Notes: generated from the sequence alone by a model not told the origin. A stretch of DNA of 56,735 nt from Comamonadaceae bacterium (GCA_947485165.1 CANKRG010000004.1:1-56735), one strand, 5' to 3'. Positions 1 to 10,057 are shown, counted from the stretch's first letter. Numbers and translations are program-made.

Positions 1-927
1 AAGTTGCACCGTATTTTGTATGATGCCGTGGTCAAGCGCTTGGGCGCTGATCGTGTTCATACCAACCACCGCTGTGTTGGCGTGTCGCAAGACAGCGCTG
101 GCGCTACGGTGAATTTTGTGCAAGGATCCGATGGCGCAGCTTTACCATCCGCGCAAGCCGATATCGTGATTGCTTGTGATGGCATCCATTCCGCCATCCG
201 TAAGCAGTTTTACCCGAATGACAAACTCGCGTTTGCAGGTATCAACACTTGGCGCGGTGTGACGCGACACAAGCCGATATTGACGGGCAAAAGCTACATG
301 CGCGTGGGTTCCATCAAAACCGGCAAGATGGTGATTTACCCGATTGTTGACAGTATTGATGGTGAGGGCAACCAGCTCATCAACTGGATGGCAGAAATCG
401 AAGGTGATAGTCGCGATATGAACGACTGGAATACAGGCGGCAAGATTGAAGACTTCATGCCGATTTTTAAAGATTGGAAATTTGATTGGTTGGATGTGCC
501 GGCATTGATCCGCAATGCCGACCAAGTGCTGCAATACCCCATGGTGGACAAAGACCCGATTCCACAGTGGACTTTCGGCCGCGTCACACTGATGGGCGAC
601 GCCGCGCACCCCATGTACCCGCGCGGCTCCAACGGCTCGGCTCAGGCCTTGATCGATGCACGCACGCTGGCCGCCGAGCTAGCCAGCCAAGACGACCCGT
701 TGGCTGCGCTTCAGAGCTATGAAGCCAAACGCCGCGAAACAACCTCGCGCATCGTGCAAACCAACCGCAGTTTGCCACCAGACTTCATCAACATCAAGGT
801 TGACGAGCTTGCGGGTGACAAACCGTTTCGGCATATCGATGATGTGATCAGTCAGCACGAGTTAGGCGCTATTTCTGAGCACTACAAAAAAATCGCTGGA
901 TTTTCATTGTTGTCATCGGAAATCTAA
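1..927 (+). CDS. FAD-dependent aromatic-ring monooxygenase, 5'-truncated by the window edge
   Basis: The reading frame is open from the first base, so the N-terminus with the FAD GxGxxG motif lies outside the window. The visible ~308 residues hold the two later landmarks of group A flavoprotein hydroxylases. These are the DG motif (IACDGIHSAIR), which contacts FAD and NADPH, and the GD motif (LMGDAAHPMYPRGSNG), which binds the FAD ribityl chain. The MYPRGSNG wording resembles the PhzS / salicylate-hydroxylase-like branch more than the MhpA branch. The family is normally about 380-410 residues, so roughly a quarter is missing. It is a soluble enzyme that would hydroxylate an aromatic acid or heterocycle with NAD(P)H and O2; the substrate cannot be told. 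It ends 129 bases before clpB. Confidence 0.8.
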   Translation, partial: KLHRILYDAVVKRLGADRVHTNHRCVGVSQDSAGATVNFVQGSDGAALPSAQADIVIACDGIHSAIRKQFYPNDKLAFAGINTWRGVTRHKPILTGKSYMRVGSIKTGKMVIYPIVDSIDGEGNQLINWMAEIEGDSRDMNDWNTGGKIEDFMPIFKDWKFDWLDVPALIRNADQVLQYPMVDKDPIPQWTFGRVTLMGDAAHPMYPRGSNGSAQALIDARTLAAELASQDDPLAALQSYEAKRRETTSRIVQTNRSLPPDFINIKVDELAGDKPFRHIDDVISQHELGAISEHYKKIAGFSLLSSEI

Positions 928-993
928 AAAGCACTGTGATAAGTATATTTGGATGTGTTCGTCCTACACATGATCTAAGTCAAAAGCGCTAAT

Positions 994-1020
994 CTTGAAT
1001 TTTTTCTGTTTATCCCAAAT
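994..1020 (+). promoter_or_regulatory. Heat-shock (sigma-32) promoter of clpB
   Basis: CTTGAA at 994-999 and CCCAAAT at 1014-1020 are separated by 14 bases and sit about 37 bases ahead of the clpB start. The sigma-32 consensus is CTTGAA, 13-15 bases, then CCCCATnT, so the -35 is perfect and the -10 nearly so. ClpB is a classical sigma-32 target, which supports the assignment. Confidence 0.7.
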
Positions 1021-1056
1021 TAGGAGGTAATTCAGAAAATATTCAGGAGTAAACAG

Positions 1057-3642
1057 ATGCGTGCTGACAAACTAACCACCAAATTTCAAGAAGCGCTTAG
1101 TGAGGCGCAAAGTTTGGCTGTTGGGCAGGACCATCCCTATATCGAACCCGCCCATCTACTGCTCGCCATGCTGCGCCAAGACGAAGGGCCAAAAGCGCTG
1201 TTGCAGCGTGCGGGCGTCAATGTGAGCGGTTTGCTGAGCGGCACTGAGGAGCAGATTAAAAAACTGCCGCAAGTGCAAGGCCAGGAACTGGTGCAACCCG
1301 GGCGTGATTTGCTCAGCTTGCTGCAAAGCACTGAAAAAGAAGCCATGAAGCGCGGCGACCAGTTTGTCGCCAGCGAGTTGTTCTTGCTCGCCTTGTGCGA
1401 CTTCAAGGGTGATCTGGGTAAACTCGCCAAAACCAATGGTTTGAACCGCAAGTCGCTGGAGTCTGCCATTGACGCGGTGCGTGGCGGCCAAAACATGGAC
1501 AGCGCTGACGCTGAAGACCAGCGCGAATCGCTCAAAAAATACTGTGTTGACCTGACAGAGCGGGCTCGCCTGGGCAAGCTAGACCCGGTGATCGGCCGCG
1601 ACGATGAAATCCGCCGCGCCATCCAGGTGCTACAGCGCCGCACCAAAAACAACCCGGTGCTGATCGGCGAGCCCGGTGTGGGTAAAACCGCGATTGTGGA
1701 AGGCTTGGCGCAGCGCATTGTGGCGGGTGAAGTGCCTGAATCGCTCAAAGGCAAGCGGGTGCTGAGCTTGGACATGGCTGCGCTGCTGGCCGGGGCCAAG
1801 TTTCGCGGTGAGTTTGAAGAGCGTCTAAAAACGGTGCTGAAAGACCTGGCCAAAGACGAAGGCCAAACGATAGTCTTCATCGACGAGCTGCATACCATGG
1901 TCGGTGCCGGCAAGGCCGAAGGCGCGATGGATGCCGGCAATATGCTCAAACCCGCCTTGGCTCGCGGTGAACTGCACTGCGTGGGTGCGACCACACTTGA
2001 CGAGTACCGCAAATACATCGAAAAAGATGCAGCCCTGGAGCGTCGTTTCCAGAAAATCTTGGTGGGAGAGCCGACCGTTGAAGCGACGATTGCTATTTTG
2101 CGTGGCTTGCAAGAAAAATACGAAGTGCATCACGGCGTTCAAATCACCGACCCGGCGATTGTCGCCGCCGCTGAACTCAGCCACCGTTACATCACCGATC
2201 GGTTTTTACCGGACAAGGCGATTGATTTGATCGACGAAGCCGCTAGTAAGATTGCCATCGAGCGTGACTCCAAACCAGAAGTTATCGATAAACTCGACCG
2301 TCGGCTGATTCAGCTAAAGATTGAGCGCGAAGCAGTACACCGCAACAAAGACGAGTCGTCGTTGAAACGTTTTAGCTTGATTGAAGAAGAAATTTTGACC
2401 TTGCAAAAGGAAATTTCTGACCTGGACGAAATCTGGCAAGCTGAAAAAGCGCAAGCACAGGGTTCCAAAACGGTCATGGAAGACATAGAAAAGGTCAAAT
2501 TTCAGATAGAAGATTTCACTCGTAAAGGTGATTTAGCTAAAGTCTCAGAGCTTACATATGGCACACTCCCGGAGCTTCAGAAGCGCTTGAAAGAAGCACA
2601 ATCGATTGAAGAAAAAGGCGGAGGCTCTGCTCCGCGGTTGTTGCGCACCCAAGTCGGCGCTGAAGAAATCGCCGAAGTCGTCGCGCGTGCGACGGGCATC
2701 CCTGTGAGCAAGCTCATGCAAGGCGAGCGTGACAAGTTGTTGGTGATGGAGGACAAATTGCATGACCGCGTGGTGGGGCAAGAAGAAGCCATCACGGCGG
2801 TTGCCAATGCGATTCGCCGTTCGCGTGCTGGCTTGTCTGACCCCAATCGCCCAACCGGCTCGTTCTTGTTCCTTGGCCCAACGGGTGTGGGTAAAACCGA
2901 GCTGTGCAAAGCTCTGGCTGGCTTTTTGTTTGACTCTGAAGACCATTTGATCCGCATAGACATGAGTGAATTCATGGAAAAGCACAGCGTTGCACGCTTG
3001 ATAGGCGCACCGCCGGGCTATGTGGGTTACGAGGAGGGCGGCTACTTGACCGAGGCCGTGCGCCGTAAACCCTACAGCGTGATTTTGCTGGATGAGGTTG
3101 AAAAAGCGCACCCCGATGTGTTCAATGTGCTCTTGCAGGTGCTAGACGATGGCCGTTTGACCGATGGGCAAGGTCGCACCGTGGACTTCAAAAATGTCGT
3201 GATCGTGATGACCAGCAACATTGGTTCGCACAAAATACAGGCGATGGTTGGTAAACCTTATGATGACATCAAAGACGCCGTGTGGGATGAGTTGAAAGAC
3301 CATTTCCGCCCTGAGTTTTTGAACCGCATTGACGAAACCGTGGTGTTCCATGCGTTGGGCGTGAAAGAGATCGAGTCGATTGCGGGCATCCAGCTCAAAA
3401 TCTTGCAAGCGCGCCTGGCTAAGATGGAGCTGACCTTGGATGTGTCAGCGGCTGCCTTGGCTGAACTGGCCAAAGTTGGTTTTGACCCGGTGTTTGGTGC
3501 GCGACCTTTGAAGCGGGCGATACAGCAACGCATTGAAAACCCGTTGTCCAAGCTGATTTTGGAAGGCAAGTTTTTGCCTAAGAGCAGTATTGCGGTGAGC
3601 GTAGACCCCATTCACGCGCCAGGACAGTTTGTCTTCAAGTGA
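1057..3642 (+). CDS. clpB: ATP-dependent disaggregase ClpB
   Basis: Hexameric AAA+ chaperone that, with DnaK/DnaJ/GrpE, pulls polypeptides out of aggregates after heat stress. The 861-residue product has the full ClpB plan. It starts with a Clp N-terminal double repeat (about 1-145) and a first AAA+ domain with Walker A GEPGVGKT (K210) and Walker B VFIDELH. A long charged coiled-coil middle domain (about 400-520) follows; this separates ClpB from ClpA. The second AAA+ domain has Walker A GPTGVGKT (K613) and pore motif GYVGYEEGG, ahead of the C-terminal D2-small domain. Length matches the family (~860). The ATG is preceded by AGGAGT at a good distance and by a sigma-32-like promoter. It appears to be monocistronic. 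Confidence 0.97.
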   Translation: MRADKLTTKFQEALSEAQSLAVGQDHPYIEPAHLLLAMLRQDEGPKALLQRAGVNVSGLLSGTEEQIKKLPQVQGQELVQPGRDLLSLLQSTEKEAMKRGDQFVASELFLLALCDFKGDLGKLAKTNGLNRKSLESAIDAVRGGQNMDSADAEDQRESLKKYCVDLTERARLGKLDPVIGRDDEIRRAIQVLQRRTKNNPVLIGEPGVGKTAIVEGLAQRIVAGEVPESLKGKRVLSLDMAALLAGAKFRGEFEERLKTVLKDLAKDEGQTIVFIDELHTMVGAGKAEGAMDAGNMLKPALARGELHCVGATTLDEYRKYIEKDAALERRFQKILVGEPTVEATIAILRGLQEKYEVHHGVQITDPAIVAAAELSHRYITDRFLPDKAIDLIDEAASKIAIERDSKPEVIDKLDRRLIQLKIEREAVHRNKDESSLKRFSLIEEEILTLQKEISDLDEIWQAEKAQAQGSKTVMEDIEKVKFQIEDFTRKGDLAKVSELTYGTLPELQKRLKEAQSIEEKGGGSAPRLLRTQVGAEEIAEVVARATGIPVSKLMQGERDKLLVMEDKLHDRVVGQEEAITAVANAIRRSRAGLSDPNRPTGSFLFLGPTGVGKTELCKALAGFLFDSEDHLIRIDMSEFMEKHSVARLIGAPPGYVGYEEGGYLTEAVRRKPYSVILLDEVEKAHPDVFNVLLQVLDDGRLTDGQGRTVDFKNVVIVMTSNIGSHKIQAMVGKPYDDIKDAVWDELKDHFRPEFLNRIDETVVFHALGVKEIESIAGIQLKILQARLAKMELTLDVSAAALAELAKVGFDPVFGARPLKRAIQQRIENPLSKLILEGKFLPKSSIAVSVDPIHAPGQFVFK

Positions 3643-3708
3643 ACCGAAGCGTAACCTAAGCTTATTTAGGCGACAGCATAGCCTAGGCAGTCTTGTTATC
3701 ATGAAGGC

Positions 3709-4971
3709 ATGAGTACTGACACATTTTCTGCCTCGATAGATAGCAAGCCGGTTCCCCTGTCGCAAGACGCCAAAATCATCGGCTTGGTGAGCATGGCGCA
3801 TGCCATCTCGCACTTCTCGCACATGCTGCTGGTGCCTTTGTTTCCGGTGTTTCAACAAGAGTTTGCCCTGAGTTTCTCGCAGTTGGGATTCTTGGTCACC
3901 GTCTTTTTTGTCGTGTCCGGGGTTGGGCAAGCCCTGTCGGGGTTTTGGGTAGATCGCGTGGGCGCACGACCTGTGCTGTTTTCTGCCATTGGCGTGTTTA
4001 TGTTGGCGGCGCTTGTGGCTGCGTCTGCCCAAAGTTACGCTTGGTTGATAGCAGCGGCCGCTTTGGCAGGTTTGGGTAATTCGCCGTTTCATCCTTGCGA
4101 TTTCACGATATTGAATCAGCGCGTGTCACAACCTCGCTTGGGGCATGCGTTCAGCACCCATGGTATTTCAGGGAGCCTGGGTTGGGCGCTTGCACCATTG
4201 TTTTACGCGGGTTTGACGTCGTGGGTGGGCTGGCGTAATGCCTATTTAGCCGCAGCCATGCTGTATGCCGTGGTACTGATGATTTTGTGGTTGAACCGGG
4301 AGTGTTTTTTGACAGAAGTGGTTCGCCAGAATCCAAAAACCGTACCGCTTCACGCTGAAAAAGAAAGCGATTTTGCGTTTCTAAAGCTCCCCGTCGTGTG
4401 GTGGTGCTTCGGGTTTTTCATGCTGTCCACGGTGACATTGGCGATGGTACAAAGCTTCTCAGTGCCTATCCTCAAAGCCCTGCATGGCGTCAGCTTTGAA
4501 ATGGCGACGCTGACCTTGACCGCTTATTTGTTGTGCGGCGCATTGGGTATTTTGGTCGGTGGCTTTATTGCCTCCAGCCAAGCCAAGCGTGGCATCAGTA
4601 GCGACAAAGCCATCATGATTTGCTATGCGGTCGGTTCATTTTTACTGGTGCTTTGCGCAACTGGAATTCTAGGTGCAGTCGGCACCATGGTTGCCTTGGC
4701 TGCTACTGGTTTTGTCGTAGGTATTGGCAACCCCAGCCGTGACATGATGGTTAAAAACGCAACCCCCAAGGGCGCATCGGGCCGCATGTATGGCACGGTT
4801 TACTCGGGTTTTGATGTGGGTTTTGCAGTGGCACCTTTGATTTTTGGCGCATTGATGGACAGGCAACTTTACAGCGCTTGTCTGTACGCCGTGGCTTTCG
4901 TGCTGTTGGTCAGCATTGGTTTTGCCAGAAGCGTAGAGCATCAAAAAAAGCCGCAAACAAAACAAGCATAA
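3709..4971 (+). CDS. MFS transporter
   Basis: 420-residue inner-membrane protein with about twelve hydrophobic segments. The major-facilitator signature between TM2 and TM3 is visible as GFWVDRVGARPV. The two halves are separated by a polar loop near residues 205-220. The opening (IGLVSMAHAISHFSHMLLVPLFP) resembles the fosmidomycin-resistance-like / organic-anion branch of the MFS, but substrate is not evident. It is the first gene of a same-strand row with gaps of 31, 17 and 4 bases to the following enzymes. That suggests it imports or exports a compound handled by the TPP enzyme and the hydrolases downstream. Ribosome-binding site is weak. Confidence 0.85.
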   Translation: MSTDTFSASIDSKPVPLSQDAKIIGLVSMAHAISHFSHMLLVPLFPVFQQEFALSFSQLGFLVTVFFVVSGVGQALSGFWVDRVGARPVLFSAIGVFMLAALVAASAQSYAWLIAAAALAGLGNSPFHPCDFTILNQRVSQPRLGHAFSTHGISGSLGWALAPLFYAGLTSWVGWRNAYLAAAMLYAVVLMILWLNRECFLTEVVRQNPKTVPLHAEKESDFAFLKLPVVWWCFGFFMLSTVTLAMVQSFSVPILKALHGVSFEMATLTLTAYLLCGALGILVGGFIASSQAKRGISSDKAIMICYAVGSFLLVLCATGILGAVGTMVALAATGFVVGIGNPSRDMMVKNATPKGASGRMYGTVYSGFDVGFAVAPLIFGALMDRQLYSACLYAVAFVLLVSIGFARSVEHQKKPQTKQA

Positions 4972-5002
4972 AAATAAAAAACTTATAAGTAGACAGAACA
5001 GC

Positions 5003-6736
5003 ATGAGAACACAATTAGCCGGTCACTTGTTGGTCGAATGCCTCGTTGCCCAAGGTGTGACACACGCTTTTGGCGTTCCCGGCGAGAGTTTTTTAGCCGT
5101 CCTGGACGGCTTTCATGCCTACAAAGATGACATCGAATTCGTCATCAACCGGCAAGAGGGCGGCGCCGCGTTCATGGCCGAGGCCGCTGGCAAGCTCACT
5201 GGCCGGCCAGGTGTGTGTTTTGTGACACGCGGCCCTGGTGCTACGAACGCCTCTATTGGCGTGCACACCGCCTTTCAAGATTCCACGCCCATGGTGCTTT
5301 TTGTCGGTGACGTGGCCAGCGACACCCGCGACCGCGAAGCCTTTCAAGAAGTTAACTATCTGAGTTTTTTCGGCCCTTCCACGGGTGGCATGGCCAAACG
5401 GGTCGAGCGTATTGACGATGCTAAACGCATCCCCGAATACGTCGCCCGCGCCTTTGCCACCGCCATGAATGGCCGTCCTGGTCCTGTCGTCATCGTCTTG
5501 CCTGAAGATATGCTGACGCAGATGGTAGACGTTGTACCATTGCCTAAAGCCATGCCGGTAGAGGCATGGATTACACCTGAGTCGGCGAATTTATTGCGTG
5601 ATATGCTATTAAAATCAGAGCGACCTTTGGTTATCTCAGGTGGCAGCGGTTGGACAGTGCAGTCCGCGCAAGCGCTGCAACGATTTGCCGAAAACTGGTC
5701 GCTGCCGGTCGGTAATGCCTTTCGCTTTCAAGACACGTTTGACAATTTTCACCCGTTGTATGCGGGCGATGTGGGCATCGGCATCAACCCCAAGCTGGCG
5801 GCGCGCATCAAGCAAAGTGATCTGATCATCGCCATCGGCCCACGTTTGGGCGAGATGACCACCGGTGGCTACACCCTGTTGCAAGCGCCCAAATCTGCGC
5901 AAAAGCTGGTGCACATCCACGCCAGTGCGGAAGAGCTTGGCCGCGTTTACCAAGCAGATTTAGCCATTCATGCCAGCATGCGTGCCGCTACACGCTCGCT
6001 GGAGGCGTTGTCTGCGCCGCCAACTTTGCCGTGGCAGGCTTGGGTGAAAGAGGCAAATAACGATTATTTGGCAAATATTGATCCCGCCAATGGTGGCCTC
6101 AAACTCCCAGGCACCATCGATATGCCAGCTATCATCGCCACTCTCCAAAAGCATCTGCCTGCAGATGCGGTGCTGACCAATGGCGCTGGCAACTTTGCCA
6201 GCTGGTTGCACCGTTTTTATCAATACCACGGCTTGGCTAAAGGCTTCAAAACCCAGCTCGCCCCGACCAATGGCGCGATGGGCTACGGCGTGCCAGCAGG
6301 CATTGCAGCGAATATCTTGACCAAAAACGCAGCCACAGGTCCACGCGTCGCCTTCACCATCGCGGGCGATGGCGATTTCATGATGAATGGTCAAGAACTG
6401 GCCACCGCAGCGCAAGTCGGTGCAAAAAGCATTGTTTTGCTGCTCAACAACGGCATGTTTGGCACGATACGCATGCACCAAGAGCGTGAGTACCCACGCA
6501 ATGTCAGCGGCACTAAGCTGGCCAACCCCGACTTTGCTGGCCTCGCACGCGCCTATGGCTACGCGGGTGTGCGCATCACCCATACGCACGAGTTTGAAGC
6601 CGAGTTGTTGGCTGCACTCGCGCGTCCACAAGGCACTTTGATCGAGGTTACTTTGGATCCCGAAGTAATATCTACCCGTGGCAGTTTGGCTCAAATCACA
6701 CAAAATGCTTTGGCAAGTGTTGCAAAGTCTGCTTAA
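5003..6736 (+). CDS. Thiamine-pyrophosphate-dependent enzyme, acetolactate-synthase/decarboxylase family
   Basis: 577-residue member of the ALS / benzoylformate decarboxylase superfamily. It carries the N-terminal PYR domain with the cofactor-activating glutamate (E52 in NRQEGGA), a central domain, and the C-terminal PP domain. The metal/TPP motif is GDGD at 455-458 closed by NN at 482-483. The stretch after it (GMFGTIRMHQEREYP) is typical of uncharacterised homologues. It has no partner small regulatory subunit gene beside it, as biosynthetic ilvB would, so a catabolic 2-oxo-acid decarboxylase, carboligase or lyase is more likely. It lies between the MFS transporter and a serine hydrolase. 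The substrate is unknown. Confidence 0.85.
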   Translation: MRTQLAGHLLVECLVAQGVTHAFGVPGESFLAVLDGFHAYKDDIEFVINRQEGGAAFMAEAAGKLTGRPGVCFVTRGPGATNASIGVHTAFQDSTPMVLFVGDVASDTRDREAFQEVNYLSFFGPSTGGMAKRVERIDDAKRIPEYVARAFATAMNGRPGPVVIVLPEDMLTQMVDVVPLPKAMPVEAWITPESANLLRDMLLKSERPLVISGGSGWTVQSAQALQRFAENWSLPVGNAFRFQDTFDNFHPLYAGDVGIGINPKLAARIKQSDLIIAIGPRLGEMTTGGYTLLQAPKSAQKLVHIHASAEELGRVYQADLAIHASMRAATRSLEALSAPPTLPWQAWVKEANNDYLANIDPANGGLKLPGTIDMPAIIATLQKHLPADAVLTNGAGNFASWLHRFYQYHGLAKGFKTQLAPTNGAMGYGVPAGIAANILTKNAATGPRVAFTIAGDGDFMMNGQELATAAQVGAKSIVLLLNNGMFGTIRMHQEREYPRNVSGTKLANPDFAGLARAYGYAGVRITHTHEFEAELLAALARPQGTLIEVTLDPEVISTRGSLAQITQNALASVAKSA

Positions 6737-6753
6737 TATAAATTCGGTTTCAT

Positions 6754-7950
6754 ATGCTTAAAAAATTCTTTACGCGCCTGGGCTTGGCTTTGCTTGCGTT
6801 GCTTGTTTCATTGGCTTTGGCAATTCAGCTCACCGGGCATGGTTATTTTTGGAAAGCCCTGTCAGCCACCTATTTGCAAGGGCATTCAACCGCGCATATT
6901 GACGATGCAGGTAATTTTGCACAGCGCACAATCGCCACCGCTAAACCACTTCCTTGGGAAAAAGACGCTGCGTTTAACAAATCTTCCTTAAACAGTGTCA
7001 TGTTGAGCTACCTGCAACAATACAAATCAGCCGCTTTTGTGGTCGTCAAAAATGGCAAATTGCTGCATGAAACGTATTTTTCGCCGTACACCGAAAGCAG
7101 CCGTACCAATTCATTCTCAATCGCCAAAACCATCACGACGATGCAGGTGGGCTTGGCGGTGCAGCAAGGGCTGATTCCAAGTTTTGACACGCCGATTACC
7201 CAGTTTTTACCCGAATTCGCTGGCAACGCCAGAGCTTCAAAAGCCACGATTTCGCAAGTCTCAGCCATGAAAGCCGGCCACGACTGGACCGAAAACTACA
7301 AGCTGCCGTTCAATGTGACGACCGATCTTTACTACGGCAAAGATGCTGAAAATCTGGTGTTGAAGCAAGACTTTGAGCGTGAGCCAGGCACAGAATACGA
7401 ATACAGCAGCGGCTCGACCCAGTTGTTGGGTGTGATTTTGAAGCGGGCGATTCAGAAAAAGAACCCGCAATCCAACATCAGCGAACACTTGTCGCAATCA
7501 CTGTGGCAACCGTTGGGCATGGAGAAAGACGCTATTTATACGCTGGACAGAGCCGGTGAAGATGGTGGCATGGAGCGCACTTATTGCTGCATTTTTGCGA
7601 CCGCCAGAGACTTTGCTAAATTGGGGCAACTGCTGCTACAAGACGGTCAGTGGGGCGGCAAACAGCTGCTGGACAAAGCCTTTGTAGATCGCATGCGAAA
7701 GCCCGATTTGCAACCCTACTATGGCCATTCGCTGTGGATGGATTGGACGTACAAACACCCGTTTTACGCCTTGCAAGGGCACCAAGGGCAGTATGTGGTT
7801 GTGGTTCCCTCGTTGCAACTGGTTGTGGTGCGCGTGGGCCAATATCGCAACAAAGTCGTGTTGGGGCCCAATGGTCGGATACCGCTTGAGGTTTACAGCT
7901 TTGTCGATGAAGCGGTTCGTATAGCACAGGCGACAACGCCATCTAAGTAA
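6754..7950 (+). CDS. Serine hydrolase, class C beta-lactamase / family VIII esterase fold
   Basis: 398 residues. An N-terminal hydrophobic stretch (about residues 10-27) should act as a membrane anchor or uncleaved signal, placing the enzyme in the periplasm. The catalytic motifs are S122-x-x-K125 (SIAK) and Y217-S-S219. A late HxG-like segment (GHQGQYV) stands in for the KTG triad. Such proteins are esterases, amidases (for example 6-aminohexanoate-dimer hydrolase) or D-peptidases; true beta-lactamase activity is not implied. It is 17 bases after the TPP enzyme and 4 bases before the M29-like gene, so the three are probably cotranscribed. An ester or amide bond in the transported compound could be its target; that is inference. 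Confidence 0.85.
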   Translation: MLKKFFTRLGLALLALLVSLALAIQLTGHGYFWKALSATYLQGHSTAHIDDAGNFAQRTIATAKPLPWEKDAAFNKSSLNSVMLSYLQQYKSAAFVVVKNGKLLHETYFSPYTESSRTNSFSIAKTITTMQVGLAVQQGLIPSFDTPITQFLPEFAGNARASKATISQVSAMKAGHDWTENYKLPFNVTTDLYYGKDAENLVLKQDFEREPGTEYEYSSGSTQLLGVILKRAIQKKNPQSNISEHLSQSLWQPLGMEKDAIYTLDRAGEDGGMERTYCCIFATARDFAKLGQLLLQDGQWGGKQLLDKAFVDRMRKPDLQPYYGHSLWMDWTYKHPFYALQGHQGQYVVVVPSLQLVVVRVGQYRNKVVLGPNGRIPLEVYSFVDEAVRIAQATTPSK

Positions 7951-7954
7951 AAGT

Positions 7955-8971
7955 ATGAACGAGATTGCCGAAAAAAACATTGCTGAACTGTTGACACAGG
8001 TGTTCCATCACACCAACCAACACAAGGCCGTGGTGGTGTTTGATACGAACTGCGAACTCGCCAGCATCCTGACAGACGCCTACAGGCACTGCCTGCCCGA
8101 TGCGCAATTCATCGACTTTGCGGCCCACACACCCGAAGCCGTACTGGACATATTTGCGGCTTTGGCGGCGTCAGACTTGGTTGTCTTGGTTCAATCGACC
8201 AATTTCAGGCTAGAGGCCTTTCGTATCCGTGTGGAGCTGTTCAAACGCGGGCTCAAAGTGATCGAGCATCTGCATTTGGTGCGCATGCAAGGGCTTGAGC
8301 TAGGGTATTACATCGATGCGTTGGCTTACGATGCTGCGTATTTTCGCGGTGTGGGTCATGGCCTAAAAACCGCCATAGACAATGCTAAAAGCGGCTGGCT
8401 GGACAGTGGTGGCGCACAGTTTCCAGATGCTAAACTGGTCTTTGGCTCGTCGTTTGAATCAGCCAAACTCAATGTGGGCGACTACAGAGACATGCCTAAC
8501 GTAGGCGGGCAGTTCCCGATTGGTGAGGTGTTTACCGAGGCGAAAGTCCTAGAGGCTGTGCAGGGGCGCGTACGCATCCATGCCTTTGGCGACACCGCGT
8601 TCAAAGTCAACCGCCCCGCCAAGCCCATCACCTTGATTGTTGACAAAGGCCAAGTCGTCGCCACCGAAGACAGCACGCCAGAATTTGACACCGTGCTGGC
8701 CAATATCCGCGCTGAGGAGCAGGTCGTCTGGTTGCGCGAAATCGGCATGGGCCTCAACCGCGCGTTCACCCAAACCCGTACCGTCAGCGACATTGGCAGC
8801 TACGAACGCATGTGCGGCATGCACCTATCCTTGGGCGCGAAACACGGCATCTACGGTAAACCCAACTTCAAACGCGGTGACGGCACCTACCACATCGATG
8901 TTTTTGCCGTGACCGAAGAAGTCGCGTTGGATGAGCAAGTGATTTATCGGGATGGTGCTTGGGTGGTGTAA
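7955..8971 (+). CDS. M29-family (aminopeptidase T-like) metallo-protein
   Basis: 338 residues, related to leucyl aminopeptidase M29 (AmpS, aminopeptidase T). The five expected metal-binding side chains are all present: E191 (PIGEVFTE), E262 (REIGMGLN), H290 (GMHLSLG), H313 and D315 (YHIDVF). The fold family also contains 2,5-dihydroxypyridine 5,6-dioxygenase (NicX), a non-heme iron enzyme. In a cluster rich in catabolic genes a ring-cleavage role is therefore a real alternative to peptidase. It starts 4 bases after the serine hydrolase stop. No signal peptide, so cytoplasmic. Confidence 0.7.
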   Translation: MNEIAEKNIAELLTQVFHHTNQHKAVVVFDTNCELASILTDAYRHCLPDAQFIDFAAHTPEAVLDIFAALAASDLVVLVQSTNFRLEAFRIRVELFKRGLKVIEHLHLVRMQGLELGYYIDALAYDAAYFRGVGHGLKTAIDNAKSGWLDSGGAQFPDAKLVFGSSFESAKLNVGDYRDMPNVGGQFPIGEVFTEAKVLEAVQGRVRIHAFGDTAFKVNRPAKPITLIVDKGQVVATEDSTPEFDTVLANIRAEEQVVWLREIGMGLNRAFTQTRTVSDIGSYERMCGMHLSLGAKHGIYGKPNFKRGDGTYHIDVFAVTEEVALDEQVIYRDGAWVV

Positions 8972-8997
8972 TTTAATTTGTTTGATGCCATTCATTA

Positions 8998-9051
8998 TGC
9001 TATGAATAATATAGCAATATAAATAATAAATACAACGGCTAGAGGTTAAAA
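8998..9051 (+). repeat. AT-rich dispersed element, copy 1 (intergenic)
   Basis: Begins with the hairpin-forming GCTATGAATAATATAGC and ends with AATAAATACAACGGCTAG, matching the element consensus described in the findings. It lies between the M29-like gene and the convergent Bug receptor gene, just downstream of both. Confidence 0.7.
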
Positions 9052-9067
9052 TGGCATGTTTTCAGGG

Positions 9068-10057
9068 CTAATCTAGCTTCGCGCCTGATTCTTTCACCAC
9101 TTTTGCCCATTTGACGGTTTCGACTTGAATCAAGCTGGCGAGTGACTCAGGGCTGGCTGGGGCGGCGTCTAGCCCCAAGGTTGAAAGTTTTTCTTTCACG
9201 TCTGGCAAGGTCATAACGCGGATCGTTTCAGCGTTGATGCGGGCTAAAACGTCTTTGGGCATGCCAGCCGGTGCCATCAAGGCAAACCACGAGGTCGCTT
9301 CAAAGCCGGGCAAACCAGCTTCAGCAATCGTCGGAATATTCGGTGCGGCGGGTGAACGCGTAGCGCTGGTGATGGCGATGGCGCGGATATCGCCAGATTT
9401 GACCAATGGCAGTGCCGAAGGCATATTGTCAAAAATCATCGAAATACGGCCACCCAACAAATCCGGAATCGCCTGCGCACGGCCTTTGTAAGGGATGTGC
9501 TGCATTTTGACGCCAGCCAAGGTGTTAAACAGCTCGCCAGACAGGTGAATGGATGTGCCGCTACCAGAAGATCCAAATGTCAATGGCGTCTTGCCTGCTA
9601 GCGCAATCAGCTCTTTGACGGTTTTGGCGGGGACGTTGTTGTTGACGACCAGCAAGTTAGGCGTGCTGGCCAAAAAGCTCACCGGTGTGAAGTCCTTGAT
9701 GTTGTCATAAGGCATTTTGGCGTACAAGGCGGGGTTGATCGCGTGGGTGCCAACGGTGGCGATCAGCAGCGTGGTGCCGTCAGCTGCGCTTTTCGCCACA
9801 AAATCAGCACCTATGTTGCCGCCTGCGCCGGGTTTGTTGTCTACGGTAAATGTCAGCCCCGTCGCCTGCCCCCATTTGTCCGCCAGAATGCGCGCCAAAG
9901 TATCAGGTGCGCCACCAGGCGGGAAGGTAACGACGATTTTTACGGGTTTGGTCGGCCAAACGGCGGTAGCTGCGGTTTGTGCTTGAGCTGATTGCATCAC
10001 AAGCCCCATGAATAAACTTGATACGGTCAGTACTTGTTTGAATAAAGTGCGAGTCAT
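9068..10057 (-). CDS. Bug/TctC-type periplasmic solute-binding receptor
   Basis: Tripartite tricarboxylate transporter receptor family; binds a carboxylate in the periplasm. The start chosen at 10057 has GGAGG eight bases upstream and gives 329 residues with a cleavable signal peptide ending near AQA (residues ~22-27). The mature part opens with WPTKPVKIVVTFPPGGAPD, and shows the loop DNKPGAGGNIGADFVAKS that is diagnostic of Bug proteins, and PYKG. No TctA/TctB membrane genes are nearby; orphan Bug receptors are usual in Comamonadaceae and Bordetella. The ligand is unknown. It is followed on the same strand by a second, decayed Bug gene end (10104-10270). Confidence 0.88.
   Translation of the reverse strand: MTRTLFKQVLTVSSLFMGLVMQSAQAQTAATAVWPTKPVKIVVTFPPGGAPDTLARILADKWGQATGLTFTVDNKPGAGGNIGADFVAKSAADGTTLLIATVGTHAINPALYAKMPYDNIKDFTPVSFLASTPNLLVVNNNVPAKTVKELIALAGKTPLTFGSSGSGTSIHLSGELFNTLAGVKMQHIPYKGRAQAIPDLLGGRISMIFDNMPSALPLVKSGDIRAIAITSATRSPAAPNIPTIAEAGLPGFEATSWFALMAPAGMPKDVLARINAETIRVMTLPDVKEKLSTLGLDAAPASPESLASLIQVETVKWAKVVKESGAKLD

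Noticed and set aside
6754-7950. Calling the serine hydrolase an antibiotic-resistance beta-lactamase
   Set aside because: Motifs are those of the broad class C fold (SxxK, YxS, HxG-like), shared with esterases and amidases, and the neighbours are catabolic.
7955-8971. Firm assignment as 2,5-dihydroxypyridine dioxygenase (NicX)
   Set aside because: Only the general fold and metal ligands are shared; no other nic genes (deformylase, maleamate amidase, maleate isomerase) are nearby.
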